Assembly: GCA_029851415.1 (NCBI GenBank)
Contig: CM056742.1
Coordinates: 147,751,121 to 147,815,120, forward strand
Direction: 5' to 3'
From: Eretmocerus hayati
Taxonomy: Eukaryota > Arthropoda > Insecta > Hymenoptera > Aphelinidae
DNA: 64,000 nucleotides
Part shown: positions 37,732 through 49,965 of the stretch, in pieces
Layout: the number at the start of each line of letters is the position of its first letter
Numbering within the stretch: position 1 is the first letter of the stretch
Made by a program: the position numbers and the translations under genes
Notes under the pieces: generated by a model
What the model saw: the letters and a program-made list of their open reading frames with translations, nothing else
The model's database searches: none
Told to the model about the DNA's origin: nothing

Positions 37732-38943
37732 AAGAAGAGGGAATCTTATGCGTAAAATATTCAAAGATGTTTTTCTAGAGTTCGGATGTTTAAAAGTGTT
37801 TCGAAATTTTTGAAGTTGGTGAGTGTTTGTATGGGAAACGATCAATTCTTTTTCCAATAAACCCTTTCCAGAGAAGCACTCCGACCTTTCGTTTCCAAAT
37901 CATTTAAAAAATAAAGCGAACTTCGGGTGCCCTAATCTTCCGGGGAACACTATTTCGTAATGTATGACACTAGGATTTTAAGCATAGTATTGAGAAGTCT
38001 CCATCTCGGTGGAGAAAAGGGACTTGATTCATGATCCATTCATTGAAAAGGGCAAGATTAATGCGTATGAAACAAATTAGTGAAGCATTGAATGTGAATT
38101 TTGAATATGGTTTTGTCGATTCGTTTTATGATATTTATGGTGTACATCAGCACAATGTGTTACATCATGTTCATAAATTGTACAGTGCTACACATATACT
38201 CTTTACAATGTAAGAAAGGACATTAATAAAGAGAAACTAGCCGAGGGACTTGTTCCGTCTTTTCTTACTCTTGATTTTTATAAAGAGTAGAAGATGATAA
38301 TCTAAACATCTTCCAAAGATTTTGAAAGAGCCGAAAGAAATTTTTAAGAAAAGTCTATTTTAGAAATCACGTTAGGCTTTTCTAGTCAAATTTGTTTATG
38401 AACGTCAGCTATCGAGATACTCAAAACTTGCTCTGTTTTTTCCTTCCTCTCCGACCTTTCTTTTTTCCTTTTTTGGTAAATTTGGTGTAGAGAGTTTGAG
38501 AAGAAAATGTTCTGGATAATTTCCGTACCATGATATTGCTTTACGATTCTTGCAGATCTTACTATAATTTGTACAACTGCGATCAAGTGTGTGCCTTGAG
38601 TCTTGATGACCGTGGCCGTGACACTTACTTTTTGAGTGACAAGCGATGGAAATAGGCTTTGGAGAACTCCTTTCACGTGTCAAGAGTTCAAATACAGAAG
38701 TGAATATAAAAAGCTTCACCCCCCTCCCATAATTTCAGACCTATCAGAGCTTCAGGATCTGTCAATTAGGGTCCATACACACACTACGTAACCAATTTAG
38801 GGGGGGGGTGTCAAGGAAATTACTACGATTGCCCCGATAGGGGACGGAGGGTCGGGTGTCACGCGACTGGACTCATTCAAAACTTTCCCATCTTGCACGG
38901 AAGCAAAACTGAGGATTTGTATAAATTGTATAAATACCGAGAT
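37732..38943. other. No gene recognised
   Basis: AT-rich spacer between elements A and B with only chance ORFs. A run of G and GC-rich sequence occurs near 38800-38870. Confidence 0.5.
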
Positions 38944-40089
38944 AAATACGCTGCTAGAAGAGATTAGCAGAATGCTTTCTCAAATCAAATTTATGAAATC
39001 AACAATTCATCTATCGATAATCTGAAATTCGAAATATTATAATTTGTATATAATGGAAATAATTTTATACGTTTATCCAAATTTTATTATAAAATCCATT
39101 CACATATACTTTTCCATTGTATCCCTGAATAATATCAAATATGAATATATTAATTACCCTAAAATAATACCCGAGAAAAATTTTTTGAAAAAAAATTGAG
39201 AAAAAACGGAATAATATGGCTCCATAGGTAACACGAAAACTCAAAAACGCTTCTAATAGATCATTCTTAAACTCTGTGTGTTGATCACAAAGACTCTTAA
39301 GCTGAGGCCAGTGAATTTTGAGCATCATTGAATGATTATTTTTTGACTTATAAACTTTTTTATGACAAAATTTCAATTTTTATTGAAAAAGCATATTTTA
39401 AAAATGATTTGCAATTCCTAGTCCTACTTAAAAAAATTTTCAGTGACGTAATTCTGATGTTTTTTGAGGTGCTAAATCTATTAGTTGATACGAAATTTTG
39501 TTAAAATGTCATTATCATGGTCTTAGAGACCAGTGTAAAAAGGAGTACAGGGAAGCTAGAGTAAAATTGGAAGAAATCAAAATTGTATATTAACCAATCG
39601 ATTCAGCACCTCAAAAAACCTTCATATTGAAGGACTCATATTTTTCAAAGGAGGAGGAAAATGTATAGATAGATTTTAAGATATGGAAAAATGAGAAATT
39701 TTCAGAAAAAATTTTCTAATTCGGGGGATAATGGTCGGGGGGTGCTCAAATTGTAGCGTTCCCATCTACAGACGACAACGAACATGTGTGCAAAATTTGG
39801 AGGGGATTGGTGGAAACAGTGAGGAGTTTTGCTGCGACATAGAAAGGAAAATACATATACACACACACACACACACGGACAGAGGGCTCGGAAGATGGGG
39901 TGATAGTAATTTTCCAAGGCGTTATCAGGGAAAATTGTTACCTACATTCGATAGATCTCGGGAAAACGAAGAGAAAAGTACAATTTTCATGTATCCAAGA
40001 GCTTTCTTGGAGGAGAAAAAAATTTTTAAAAAAAAAATTCGAGGAAAAATCTACTACCATCAAATGAAAGCTTTCTCTTTTGAGAAAGC
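38944..40089. mobile_element. Element B, shorter relative of element A
   Basis: The left end matches 35984-36022 and the right end carries the 20-nt palindrome GCTTTCTCTTTTGAGAAAGC (40070-40089). It is about 600 bp shorter than A, roughly the size of two of A's ~320-bp units. Interior similarity includes an accaatcgattcag block (39593) and a TTACCTACATT block (39938). Confidence 0.6.
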
Positions 40090-40207
40090 AAAAGTCGAGA
40101 CTGTGATAGTAATGCGAAGAGGGTAACCAGCCTGTAGATGTTCTGTGGTAACCAGTCCTGGTGCAGCAGATACAGCGAAGCTTTTGAACACAACTCTTTG
40201 GTAGGAG

Positions 40208-40850
40208 TCAATATAGGTAGTTAAATTTCTCCCCAAAAGACGTTTCTGGTGAGAGAAACTGGCTAAACTCGGTACACCACGACGATTTTGGGCTTAAACG
40301 ATAGGTTCTACATCCAATAATCGATAGTAACAACAATTATTGTTTGAAAATTGGGGCGTGGCATAAATAAACAATGAAAACACGCAACTTTTCACGTCTT
40401 TTTCGATTTTTCCGCCATAAGTCGGAAAATATCAAATATTCGGGAAAATGTGTAGAGGGATAATTTGTAAATCTTTGAAAGATCTATACACTTTTCCTCG
40501 CAAATTGCAACCCTTTGACAAGGAATAACTCCAAAGGGTTGCAATTTGCGAGAAAAAGTGCTCAGACCAATTTTGTAGATCTTTCAAAGATCTACAAATT
40601 ATCTCTGCACACATTTTCCCGAATATCTGATATTTTCCGACTTATGGCAGGAAAATCGAAAAAGACGTGAAAAATTGCATGTTTTCATTGTTTATTTATG
40701 CCACGCCCCAATTTTTAAACAATAATTCTTGTTACTATCGATTATCGGATGTAGAACCTATCGTTTAAGCCTAAAATCGTTGTGTTGTACCCAGTTTAGC
40801 CACTTACAATTAGTGATCGAATTTCGAGGGTAATCTAACTACCTAATATG
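40208..40850. mobile_element. Foldback element, ~640 bp palindrome
   Basis: Two arms of about 310 bp meet at about 40527. Matching blocks include AGGTAGTTA at the outer edges, GGCTAAACT, GCTTAAACGATAGGTTCTAC, TTGGGGCGTGGCATAAATAA and the inner AAAGGGTTGCAATTTGCGAG. The arms are largely identical with scattered mismatches. No ORF of note. Confidence 0.88.
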
Positions 40851-41009
40851 AGTGGGTGTTGATGTGGCCTGCTGCATTTCGTGTTCTGTCCCGCATCAGG
40901 TAAATTTTCCAGATCTGCCCCGCGCACCCACCGTGCTCCAACACGGCGCATATTTCAGGAAGTGACGTTGACCTCGCCACAAATTCTTCTTACGTTTGCT
41001 ACATTAGAA

Positions 41010-41865
41010 TACCGTAAACCGGGTTGAATGTGACCACCGGGGTGAACGTGTCCACTTTTGTCGAAAAACAATGTAAGCGTCATATTTTGGCTTCCATAGC
41101 ACCTCTAGAAACTTGCCGAATTTCAAAGCCTGCGCAATCTCTACTTTCCAAACAAAATGAGTTTCATTCTGAGAAAGCAAACACTAAAGTCTCTTTCTTG
41201 CTGTTGGATGAAGTTAAAAAATCAGAACAAAAATTGCACGCTCAAACTTTTATCTGAACGAATAACTTAAAGTCGTGCTAGGCTTTCTGTTTTTTTTTCT
41301 GACAGTCGGTAATACTGTCCTCGATATAAAAAAAACATTAGGGACCAGGCTTGAATGCGATGGTTATTTTGGAACGACCATTTTGTAGAGACATTGTCAA
41401 TTGTGGTTGAAAGTGCATTCGCTAGGCATATGTACAGTGTCGATACTCTGTCTAAAATAAAAGACTCATCAGAAATGACTTAGGGATATGAGACACTCGA
41501 TATGACTTATTTGAGGAACGATTCATTTGAAAAAATTCAGTTGAAGTGACCCATCCAAAATCATTCATTAGAAAAATCCAATTGAAAATAATATTCTATG
41601 GCTTGAAATATAAAGAAAGGAAATCCCTACGATACGTTGATTGTTGGAATGATTCTTAAGTTTTCCTTATGAGTCAATTTCACTGAGTGACACTGAGTCA
41701 TTTTTATTAGATCATTTTTCAATGAGTCATTAATTTACGCAAGAGCATGGTAGAGACGCCCCAATGTATGTACGAGCTGTGCGCTTTGGGCGCAATAAGC
41801 GAGGCACAGGTGAACTCATTCACCCCCATTGACGGGGCGAATGTGTCCACCCTGTTTCCTGCAAT
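41010..41865. repeat. Segment with GGGTGAACGTGTCCAC-type motifs
   Basis: Begins TACCGTAAACCGGGTTGAAT followed by tgaccaccggggtgaacgtgtccac. A related motif, GACGGGGCGAATGTGTCCAC, lies at 41831. The start resembles the TACCGTCAACCGGG end of the 24545 element, so it may be a related family; the other end is not found. Confidence 0.45.
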
Positions 41866-42207
41866 TTTTGGAAAAACGTGGGGTCAAGATCAAAATTCGA
41901 TACCAGAATCTTGTAGCTGAACTCAAGACTCAACTTTTCACTACTCATAAGTTATGTTTTGGTATGAATAAGACCAAGAAAATTCTCAGTGGAAGGTCAA
42001 AGGTGGTCCACATTCTCCCTGGTGTGCAGTATGAGAAAATAGGTGATTTGAAACAACTACGAATGATTTGTGCGTCTCCCAAAGAATTCAAAGCACAGAT
42101 TTGCAGTATTTGCTTTTGAAACGATAAAAAATTACAACGGAAATAATTTTTAATATAACCAGAGAAAAAAATTTTGATTCGACCAATCTTAACGTACAAA
42201 TACACTA

Positions 42208-42830
42208 ACCCGTGTAAAAAAAAACATCTCGCAGAAAGTCTGGCAAAATATGTCTTTCTCGAGGTCTCGGAGAAAGTGTAGCTTACCAGACTTTGCGAGA
42301 CTTTTGATTGTGTCGCGGAAAGTCTGGCTCATTCAGCCAGACTCAGATCAAGACTCGATGTAGACCAGGATAAGGAGGAAAAGTGTTGCAAAGTGTCTGT
42401 CGGGTTTTGCCAGACCATCAGCGAGATTTCATAAATATTTTTAACTTTGATCGCCGAGTGTGGCACATAGTCTGGCATGATTTTACAGACTAAGACCAAG
42501 ACCATGATTTGTGTGGCTTGAGGTCTGGCATAATTTTGGCATAATGAAATCGAGACCTAAAGTGTATCGCCCGAGGTCTGGCATAGTTTCCCAGACCAAA
42601 AACGAGACTCAGTGTGTATAATGTATGGTCTGGCAAATTATGCCCAGACAGTTCGCAAGATTCCTTATCCTGGTCTACATCGAGTCTTGATCTGAGTCTG
42701 GCTGAATGAGCCAGACACTCCGCGACACAATCAAATGTCTCGCAAAGTCTGGTAAGCCACACTTTCTCCGAGACCTCGAGAAAGACATATTTTGCCACAC
42801 TTTCTGCGAGATGTTTTTTTTTACACGGGT
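42208..42830. mobile_element. 623-bp inverted-repeat element, ACCCGTGT ends
   Basis: Arms of about 173 bp: left 42208-42380 begins ACCCGTGTAAAAAAAAACAT, right 42658-42830 is its near-complement. The centre also carries repeats of AGTCTGGCATA in the same orientation. Arms differ at only a few sites. Confidence 0.88.
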
Positions 42831-43377
42831 AGGTACTGTATTCGATTCTTCATTTCAAGACCTTCAAAATTCCTCTTCCAATCCAAAATTGCAAAGCTCT
42901 AATTTTGGAGCTTTTTAAAGATATTACTCTGTGCAACAAAATGTAAAACACGATGACCAAGATATCTCGAAACGGTGCAGCATGCCTTTATTTACCTCTC
43001 AGAACGTGTTTATAACGTCGAAATATATCGAAAATGCTGTTTTGAACCAAGAAAAAGCTGTCCTTAAGATGGGCACCAATGAAAACTATTTTATGCACTT
43101 TATTGTCATTTACATTCTTTCGGAGGATGAAAGGATTATGGGTCGAGTGTTGGGATAGGTACACCCGGAGGCGAACTCACGTAAAATCACTTTTTAAGAA
43201 AATTGTTATAGCTCGGTTTCTGTTGCCCGAAATCGGACGTAAGTATACCGTAGCTTATTTTGAAGGTCTTGGTCTTGAAACAAAGTTTGAAATAAGCCTA
43301 AAGAGCTTTGGAAAATTTTCAAGTAATGATTAAAATGGGAGCGAGACGACAGATCTCGAACGATCACTGACAGTCAT
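42831..43377. other. No intact gene
   Basis: The block around cagaacgtgtttataacgtc (near 43001-43020) has a diverged match at 58686-58705. Otherwise nothing is recognised. Confidence 0.4.
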
Positions 43378-44074
43378 CCCTGCTGAAAATAATTCTGTGG
43401 TTAACCATGGAGAACCACGCGCGGGGGTCCGTGGGGTTTGGCCCTGGAGAAATGTTGAGTCTAAATATTTTGCTAAATTTGGTATCGAAGACGTGCACTA
43501 CGTGCAGCATTTCGACCATCATTCCTCCGTACATGGTCGAATTTGGTCGATTATGGTTGAAATTTGTATGCTGCACAAGGCGATGCAGTCACCGTGCACC
43601 GTGACCATGGACCTTGAGAATACATCTTACATAAAAAGTTTGATGATTTGAAATGTGAGTAGAGTTGCCGAGTACTTGTTATTGTTCAACTTGTATTCCT
43701 CAATCCGTCGCTCAGCCCAAATCACAAGAAAATCGGAGAAAAGTGGGAATAACTTGGCCATGGGAACCTCCTAACCTATAATATACGCACATTTTCATTC
43801 CCAACTTTCTCCGATTCTGTTGCAATTTGGGCTTAACGAAGAGCAGACAAATCTAAGTTAGATGATAACAAATATTTGTGCGGTCGTCGTTTAGCCCAAA
43901 TCGCAACAGAATCGGAGAAAGTTGGGAATGATTTTTAGCTTGCATGGTGACCGCATCGCCTTAAATGCCAAATTTGGTCGAATATCATGATTGAAAATTT
44001 CGTCAGGGCCAATAAGCCCCACGGTTCCCCCATGGGGACGATCCCCATGAACCACAGAATTATTTTCAGCAGGG
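43378..44074. mobile_element. ~700-bp TIR element (CCCTGCTGAAAAT ends) hosting a nested MITE
   Basis: Left end CCCTGCTGAAAATAATTCTG at 43378, right end its complement to 44074. Second matching blocks (GTCCGTGGGGTTTGGCCCTG against its diverged complement near 44005-44030) lie inside. The MITE at 43577-43962 occupies the middle, next to the right arm. Confidence 0.78.
43577..43962. mobile_element. Palindromic MITE, copy 2 (386 bp)
   Basis: Same ends as the 2670 copy: AAGGCGATGCAGTCACCGTG on the left and GGTGACCGCATCGCCTT on the right. The inner arms mirror each other (AATCGCAACAGAATCGGAGA and complement). It probably inserted into the 43378-44074 element. Confidence 0.8.
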
Positions 44075-44676
44075 ATCCCATTGCAACTCACCTCATGGCG
44101 TATCGTATCATCTTTAGTACGCTTGCTCCCGAGTGTACCCAAAACTTGCAAGTTCCCAAAACGTGTAAAGCGAGCCAGAGCACGTTGTGCGAGTGAACAA
44201 ATCATTAAGTATTTGAATCGTTGTTGATTTCAGTGAAATAGCTATATATGTAGACTGAGAAGTTGTGAACGAAAAATCCCCTAATCTCAATTTTCAAAAT
44301 TGATAAAGGGCTGAGAGGGGGGGGGCGGGTCAGTCCTAAATAATTGGGGGGGGGGGGGGGAGTCGTCGGCCTCGCGGTTCTTTCATGGCTCCGGTGGAAT
44401 TTCGGTCACGTAGTATGTGCACGGCCCCTTATCCCGGCAGTCATAGCAGCCAAGTGCCAGCCTGCAGCCCATGTAGCCTCCAGTGCTTGTCAAAGCCACA
44501 TGACCACCAATGATTATCCCACATGATCATCAATGATTATAAGTGAAGGTAAAACCGATCGCGAGCGAGTCATTGAAACACCTGATGCGAAGCTCAAACT
44601 GTTTCGCGGAAAAGCTGAAGAAGTGCCGAGCAGCAGAATAGCGACGATTTGCAAGGTCACAGAGAGGGTATAAGTC
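44075..44676. other. No gene recognised
   Basis: Spacer with a G homopolymer run (44345-44361). The Gly-rich ORF it opens is an artefact of the run. Confidence 0.5.
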
Positions 44677-45109
44677 ACTTCCGTGAAGTGGGCACCCGGT
44701 TATTAAAAATATCCAAAAAAAAAACTCTCCAATTGTGCATTGATAGCGGATTACGAATCCGTTCGCAAAAAATTTGTGGCTATCGTAGTTTTTCCCAAAA
44801 AAAATGAAAACTTTTCGGGTGCTGGGAAAATTTTCCCAATTTTTTTAGCAAAAACTACACAACGCAGGAATTGTGGGAAATTTGTGCTGAATTGCGGCCG
44901 ATCTCCTCTATCAGCACGTATTTTTGTTTTTCCGAAATAATTATTATTTTTGTACTTATGCGGAAAAATGAGGTTCACAGAAGCAGCGGTAATTCATGAG
45001 CCAAAGAATGTGGCACTGCGCATGTGCCGGGAATATTTCCCGCCAAATCTGACTTATCGGCCGCTAAACAATCTTCTGCTGTGCTGATGCTTTTTCTCGG
45101 TCTGCTTTC

Positions 45110-45796
45110 AAAACATTTTGACTGATTCATCTGCGACGCTGTGCGACGCCACGCGATCCAGTCGCGACGCTACGCGATCCCGCCGCGACGCCACTCGATC
45201 TCGCAGGTTTCTCAACTCAACTGCAGTTTTCGTGTGAATATTCATGTTTTTCAGGATGCTGTGGATTCTGACTTTCACCAGAGATCAAGCTAGTTTGTGA
45301 TAGCTTCAACTGTTTCAAAAATAGTGTTTCAAAACATTTTGATTGGTTCATCTGCGACGCTGTGCGACGCCACGCGATCCAGTCGCGACGCTACGCGAAC
45401 CCACCGCGACGCCACTCGATCTCGCAGGTTTCTCAACTCAACTGCAGTTTTCGTGCAGGATGCTGTGGATTCTGACTTTCACCAGAGATCAAGCTAGTTT
45501 GTGATAGCTTCAACTGTTTCAAAAATAGTGTTTCAAAACATTTTGATTGATTTATCTGCGACGCTGTGCGACGCCACACGATCCAGTCGCGACGCTACGC
45601 GATCCCACCGCGACGCTACGCGATCCCACCGCGACGCTACGCGATCCCACCGCGACGCCACTCGATCTCGCAGATTTCTTCTCAACTCAACTGCAGTTTT
45701 CGTGTGAATATTCATGTTTTTCAGGATGCTGTGGATTCTGACTTCCACCAGAGATCAAGCTAGTTTGTGATAGCTTCAACTGTTTCAAAAATAGTG
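45110..45796. repeat. Three tandem units (~205-220 bp) with GCGACGC sub-repeats
   Basis: The units are anchored at TCTGCGACGCTGTGCGACGC (45130, 45350, 45555). Each has CGCGATCC and GCGACGC short repeats and a shared tail (ttctgacttycaccagagat). The third unit has amplified a 20-21 bp sub-unit (CGACGCTACGCGATCCCACC) to three copies. The first unit overlaps the left arm of the surrounding inverted repeat. Confidence 0.85.
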
Positions 45797-45993
45797 CTCT
45801 GATTCACTTTATCTGCAAAGTGATGAAAGACACCAGATACTTGATGCTCTGAGCAAAGCAGATTTATACTCAAAATCATTGGTTGAAGATTGAGGTGCAC
45901 ATTTTTTTCAACAAGTAGTTTTGAACTATTACAAACTGCATTCAGTTTGGACTTTGAATACAAAAATTGATTGGAAAATAAATTATCTTAAAG

Positions 45994-46260
45994 CTTGGCA
46001 ATTCTGTACGAAAAGGTTGGACAACAACAAGCTCCATCACAGATTGATTGTCAATCATTGTTTTGATCCAAGTTCTGAAGTGAGTGCTGTTTGTGAAAGT
46101 TCTAACTCCTTGTTGCAAGAATAGTGTACCTCAATCTCTGAACAGTGTCTCACTCCACCACCATTCAATTCAGAACTTGGAAGAAACACTGATTGACAAA
46201 CAAACTGTGATAATACTTTTCGTTATCCAACCATTCCTCACAGAACTGCCAAGCTCCATG
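45994..46260. repeat. 267-bp direct repeat, copy 1
   Basis: Begins cttggcaattctgtacgaaa and ends actgccaagctccatg. Nearly identical to 46581-46847. Confidence 0.88.
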
Positions 46261-46580
46261 TTTATTTCTTAACCAAATTTTGTATCTGATGAGATCTGAA
46301 TTGAATGCAGTTTGTAATAGTTTCACCTACTTGTTGAGTAGAGTGTGCAACTCAGTCTTCACCTGATGATTCAGTTTGTAGCTGAATCTGCTTTGCTCAC
46401 ATCCCATTTCTTTCAGAGTATCAAGAAGCTGATGTTCTTCATCACTTTGTAGATGAACTGAGTGATCGGTCACAGATTGAAAAGCACTATTCTCTCAACA
46501 AGTAGTTGAAAATATCACAGGCTGCATTCAGTTTAAACTCTGAATACAAACATTTGTTGAGAAATAAACTAGCTTGAAAA

Positions 46581-46847
46581 CTTGGCAGTTCTGTACGAAA
46601 AGGTTGGATGACGACAAGCTCCATCACAGATTGATTGTCAATCATTGTTTTGATCCAAGTTCTGAAGTGAGCGCTGTTTGTGAAAGTTCTAACTCCTTGT
46701 TGCAAGAATAGTGTACCTCAATCGCTGAACAGTGTCTCACTCCACCACCATTCAATTCAGAACTTGAAAGAAACACTGATTGACAAACAAACTGTGATAA
46801 TACTTTTCGTTATCCAACCATTCCTCACAGAACTGCCAAGCTCCATG
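46581..46847. repeat. 267-bp direct repeat, copy 2
   Basis: Same length and boundaries as the copy at 45994-46260. Diverged inverted pieces of the same module occur near 46380-46500 and 48340-48480. Confidence 0.88.
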
Positions 46848-47875
46848 TCTTGTCTCATTTATTCTTGGAAGACATTGTATGGTATAAACTGATCTTATGC
46901 TTTTTCATGCGATTGAAATTTCTACTGCAACTGTTTCACATCAGTGGAATCTCGAGCACTATACAAGCGCAGGGCTTGCAGCCTATTCAGTTCTATGACG
47001 TGCTGAACTTGGTCAACTCAGAGCCTCTCCAGTGTGAATAGAGGCACAATCAAAAGTCACATATTGTGCTAGTGACCATTCAAAGTACTGCCAATCATTT
47101 ATGGCTAATTACATATCTCATGTTTGAATCATGCAAAGTCTAAAATGAATTGTCCATACCCCTACTGTTAAAATAATTTTCTTTTGGAATTGGTGAAGAA
47201 ATACTCTACCCTTGACTTTGAGAGTGGAACGGATAGAATAGTGACATCGACTTAGATTCATTGACTTCTATCTGGTGCTATTAATGCTCTGAGGTCTTTT
47301 CATTGCAACACTGTTAGTATACATGCAAGACTTCTATAGGCAATCGGTGCTAGGTGAAAAGATTTTGGAGTGTTGGTCATGTGTAGACTCGGATATCAGT
47401 TTACAAAATAATAGATGAGACACTCAAATGAGAACTGTGAGTGAAATGATATAGCGTTTACTGTAGAATTGAACTAAAGAATATCGGAGCATCCAAATTT
47501 GGCATGATGATCTTATCCCTACACTAACAATGACAAGTTCTCATTTTCAAGCTTTGACGAAACTCTAAGCAGATCTTCATCTTGGAAATTGTAGGAGTCA
47601 AAGCGCTTCTGAAAATATTGAGTCACTCAAGTTTTGCATCACTAATATTACACTTCAAACTGATTGAACGATCAAGTGGTGGGTTATTCTTTTCATTGAA
47701 ATGCTATTGATGCATGATGAGATGGCAGGTTTAAGTGATGGAATTCCTGCCTCCTTGTTTGGAAGAGTATGCAATAGAGCTCTAACACCAGGAACTTGGA
47801 TGACAATTTCCCAATATCGCCAAGATAAGAATTTGACTCTGAAGCTCCCAGGCCTTTGAATTGAATCTTATATGC
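46848..47875. other. No gene recognised
   Basis: Interior of the 44.7-49.1 kb structure. No protein-like ORF. Confidence 0.5.
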
Positions 47876-47879
47876 TCAA

Positions 47880-48230
47880 TCTACATAGAAGACCACCGCC
47901 GGTGCACCAGGTCGGGCGTGGAGCCCCGGGCGTCGCGTCGTGGTGCACAGGCACACAGCACATGTTGGCGACGTCGTAGAGGATGACACGCAGCTTCTCC
48001 CTGTAACACACGCATTCATCCAAAGAGCATCGAGAGTCCAGAGCCAGTGCCCAGGGTGCTCGTCGACCTCGGTACCGGTGTAAACACAGCGTGATGAACG
48101 ACGACGACGATCAGATGCACGATCATCAGCGCAGCAGACAAGTTTTTTGAACGATGATGCGTCTGCGCGGGGCTTCTCCTCTTCTCCCTCGACTGTCCCC
48201 TCTCCGCCGACCACCCGCCCGTATGCTTAT
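47880..48230 (-). pseudogene. GC-rich captured gene fragment (uncertain)
   Basis: Unlike its AT-rich surroundings this is GC-rich. On the minus strand an acceptor-like tgtgttacag (ending at 48001) is followed by a frame reading EKLRVILYDVANMCCVPVHH, with GC-rich third positions as in a real exon. It then degrades into low-complexity sequence. The source gene is not recognised. It reads like an exon carried inside the inverted-repeat structure. Confidence 0.4.
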
Positions 48231-49889
48231 ACACGGGGACACTGCGAGCAGTTTTTTGGTACTTCAACGCGATTACTTGGATTTTTTTATAATTGCTTGT
48301 GATGGCCCAAAATTCAAGCTTCAATTTGAGCCCGCGTGCTCGTTATCCAACCTTTTTGTACAGAGCTGCCAGGCTTCAAGATAGTTTATTTCCCACCTAA
48401 TGTTTGTATTCAAAGTCTAGATTGATCTTCTGGTTGAGACAATAGAGCTTCCCAATCTTTGACCGATCAATCAGTTCATCTACGGAGTGATGTCCACAGC
48501 ATCCTGAAAAACATGAATATTCACACGAAAACTGCAGTTGAGTTGAGAAACCTGCGAGATCGAGTGGCGTCGCGGCGGGATCGCGTAGCGTCGCGACTGG
48601 ATCGCGTGGCGTCGCACAGCGTCGCAGATGAATCAGTCAAAATGTTTTGAAAGCAGACCGAGAAAAAGCATCAGCACAGCAGAAGATTGTTTAGCGGCCG
48701 ATAAGTCAGATTTGGCGGGAAATATTCCCGGCGCATGCGCACTGCCACATTCCTTGGCTCATGAATTACCGCTGCTTCTGTGAACCTCATTTTTCCGCAT
48801 AAGTACAAAAATAATAATTATTTCGGAAAAACAAAAATACGTGCTGATAGAGGAGATCGGCCGCAATTCAGCACAAATTTCCCACAATTCCTGCGTTGTG
48901 TAGTTTTTGCTAAAAAAATTGGGAAAATTTTCCCAGCACCCGAAAAGTTTTTATTTTTTTTTTGGAAAAACTACGATAGCCACAAATTTTTTGCGAACGG
49001 ATTCGTGATCCGCTATCAATGCACAATTGGAGAGTATTTTTTTTTTGGATATTTTTAATAGCCGGGTGCCCACTTCACGGAAGTGTATAAGTCCGGAGCA
49101 GCCGCAACTATCACGGATCACAGCGTGTGCATGTGGCCATGTGCGGCTGAACTACATCAGGTCTATATTCGTTGGCTGAAGTGAGCACAATAACACGATT
49201 TTCAGAAGTGTTCAATCATCGTACACCGTGGTATCAGTCATTTTCAATCTGCTCGATACAATGTAAGTGGATAAACAATAACATCGTGCGCATGTGGAAA
49301 CCTGTACGATAACGGAGAGGCAGCTTGATAAGAATATGTCGTAGGCCGATAAAATCTTCAGGCCGTTATAGGATTTCACGTGCGGCGCAACACTGAGCAC
49401 TTTTGCCAACGAATATAGACCTGTATAGAAGCACAGGTTCTTATGGGCGACGTGTCGCCAGGCAAGGTTATTAAGTTGGCCGCATGGCAGCGCGACTGTC
49501 GCGCAAGCTTTGCAAGCATCGCTGTGGCGGCAGCTCAAACTCGCTCCGTCCATCGCAACCGTCGAGATTTCAATTATGACGAGTAAATCGTTTCTGCCTC
49601 GGTAAATTGAAATGGTATTGTAGAGAGGTTCTTTAAAGCATTCAATATTCATTCCTAACGTATATCAGAGTTTTCGCCGCGTTTGAGAAATGCTCGTGGG
49701 AATGTGAATGGGTCGAATGAAAAGTATATTAATGGCCTAATTAGAAGGCTTGTTTGTATGGAGAACATGCCCGTTACTCGCAAATGGTAAGGTAAAAAAG
49801 AACCGAAATATATATGATAAAACACCATCAATCCCAAGCCCCGCAGGGGCAAGCAGCTCATGAGAAACATCTCATACGTAGATTGCTAA

Positions 49890-49965
49890 TCATTGATAGC
49901 TCACTCGGGAGCGTGCACGCCTCAGAACCAAGGGGCCGCGGGTTCGATCCCATGCGTGGAAAATT
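49890..49965 (+). repeat. tRNA-like SINE head
   Basis: Has A-box TAGCTCACTCGGGAGCG, AGAACCA anticodon-loop-like sequence and B-box GGGTTCGATCCC, followed by an AT-rich tail. The stem pairing is imperfect and the 5' acceptor arm has no partner, so it is read as tRNA-derived. Confidence 0.55.

Larger units (their letters stand above)
44677..49085. mobile_element. 4.4-kb structure with ~590-bp inverted arms
   Basis: The arms 44677-45265 and 48493-49085 are near-identical inverted copies. For example, both contain an HKYKNNNYFGKTKIRADRGD frame, at 44751-44978 on the minus strand and 48780-49058 on the plus. Between them lie a three-unit tandem repeat, a 267-bp direct duplication and a GC-rich captured-looking segment. 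No transposase is seen, so it is either a large foldback-type element or a composite duplication. Confidence 0.72.

Noticed and set aside
44344..44526. Gly-rich ORF near 44.35 kb
   Set aside because: It is created by a G homopolymer run and has no protein-like continuation.
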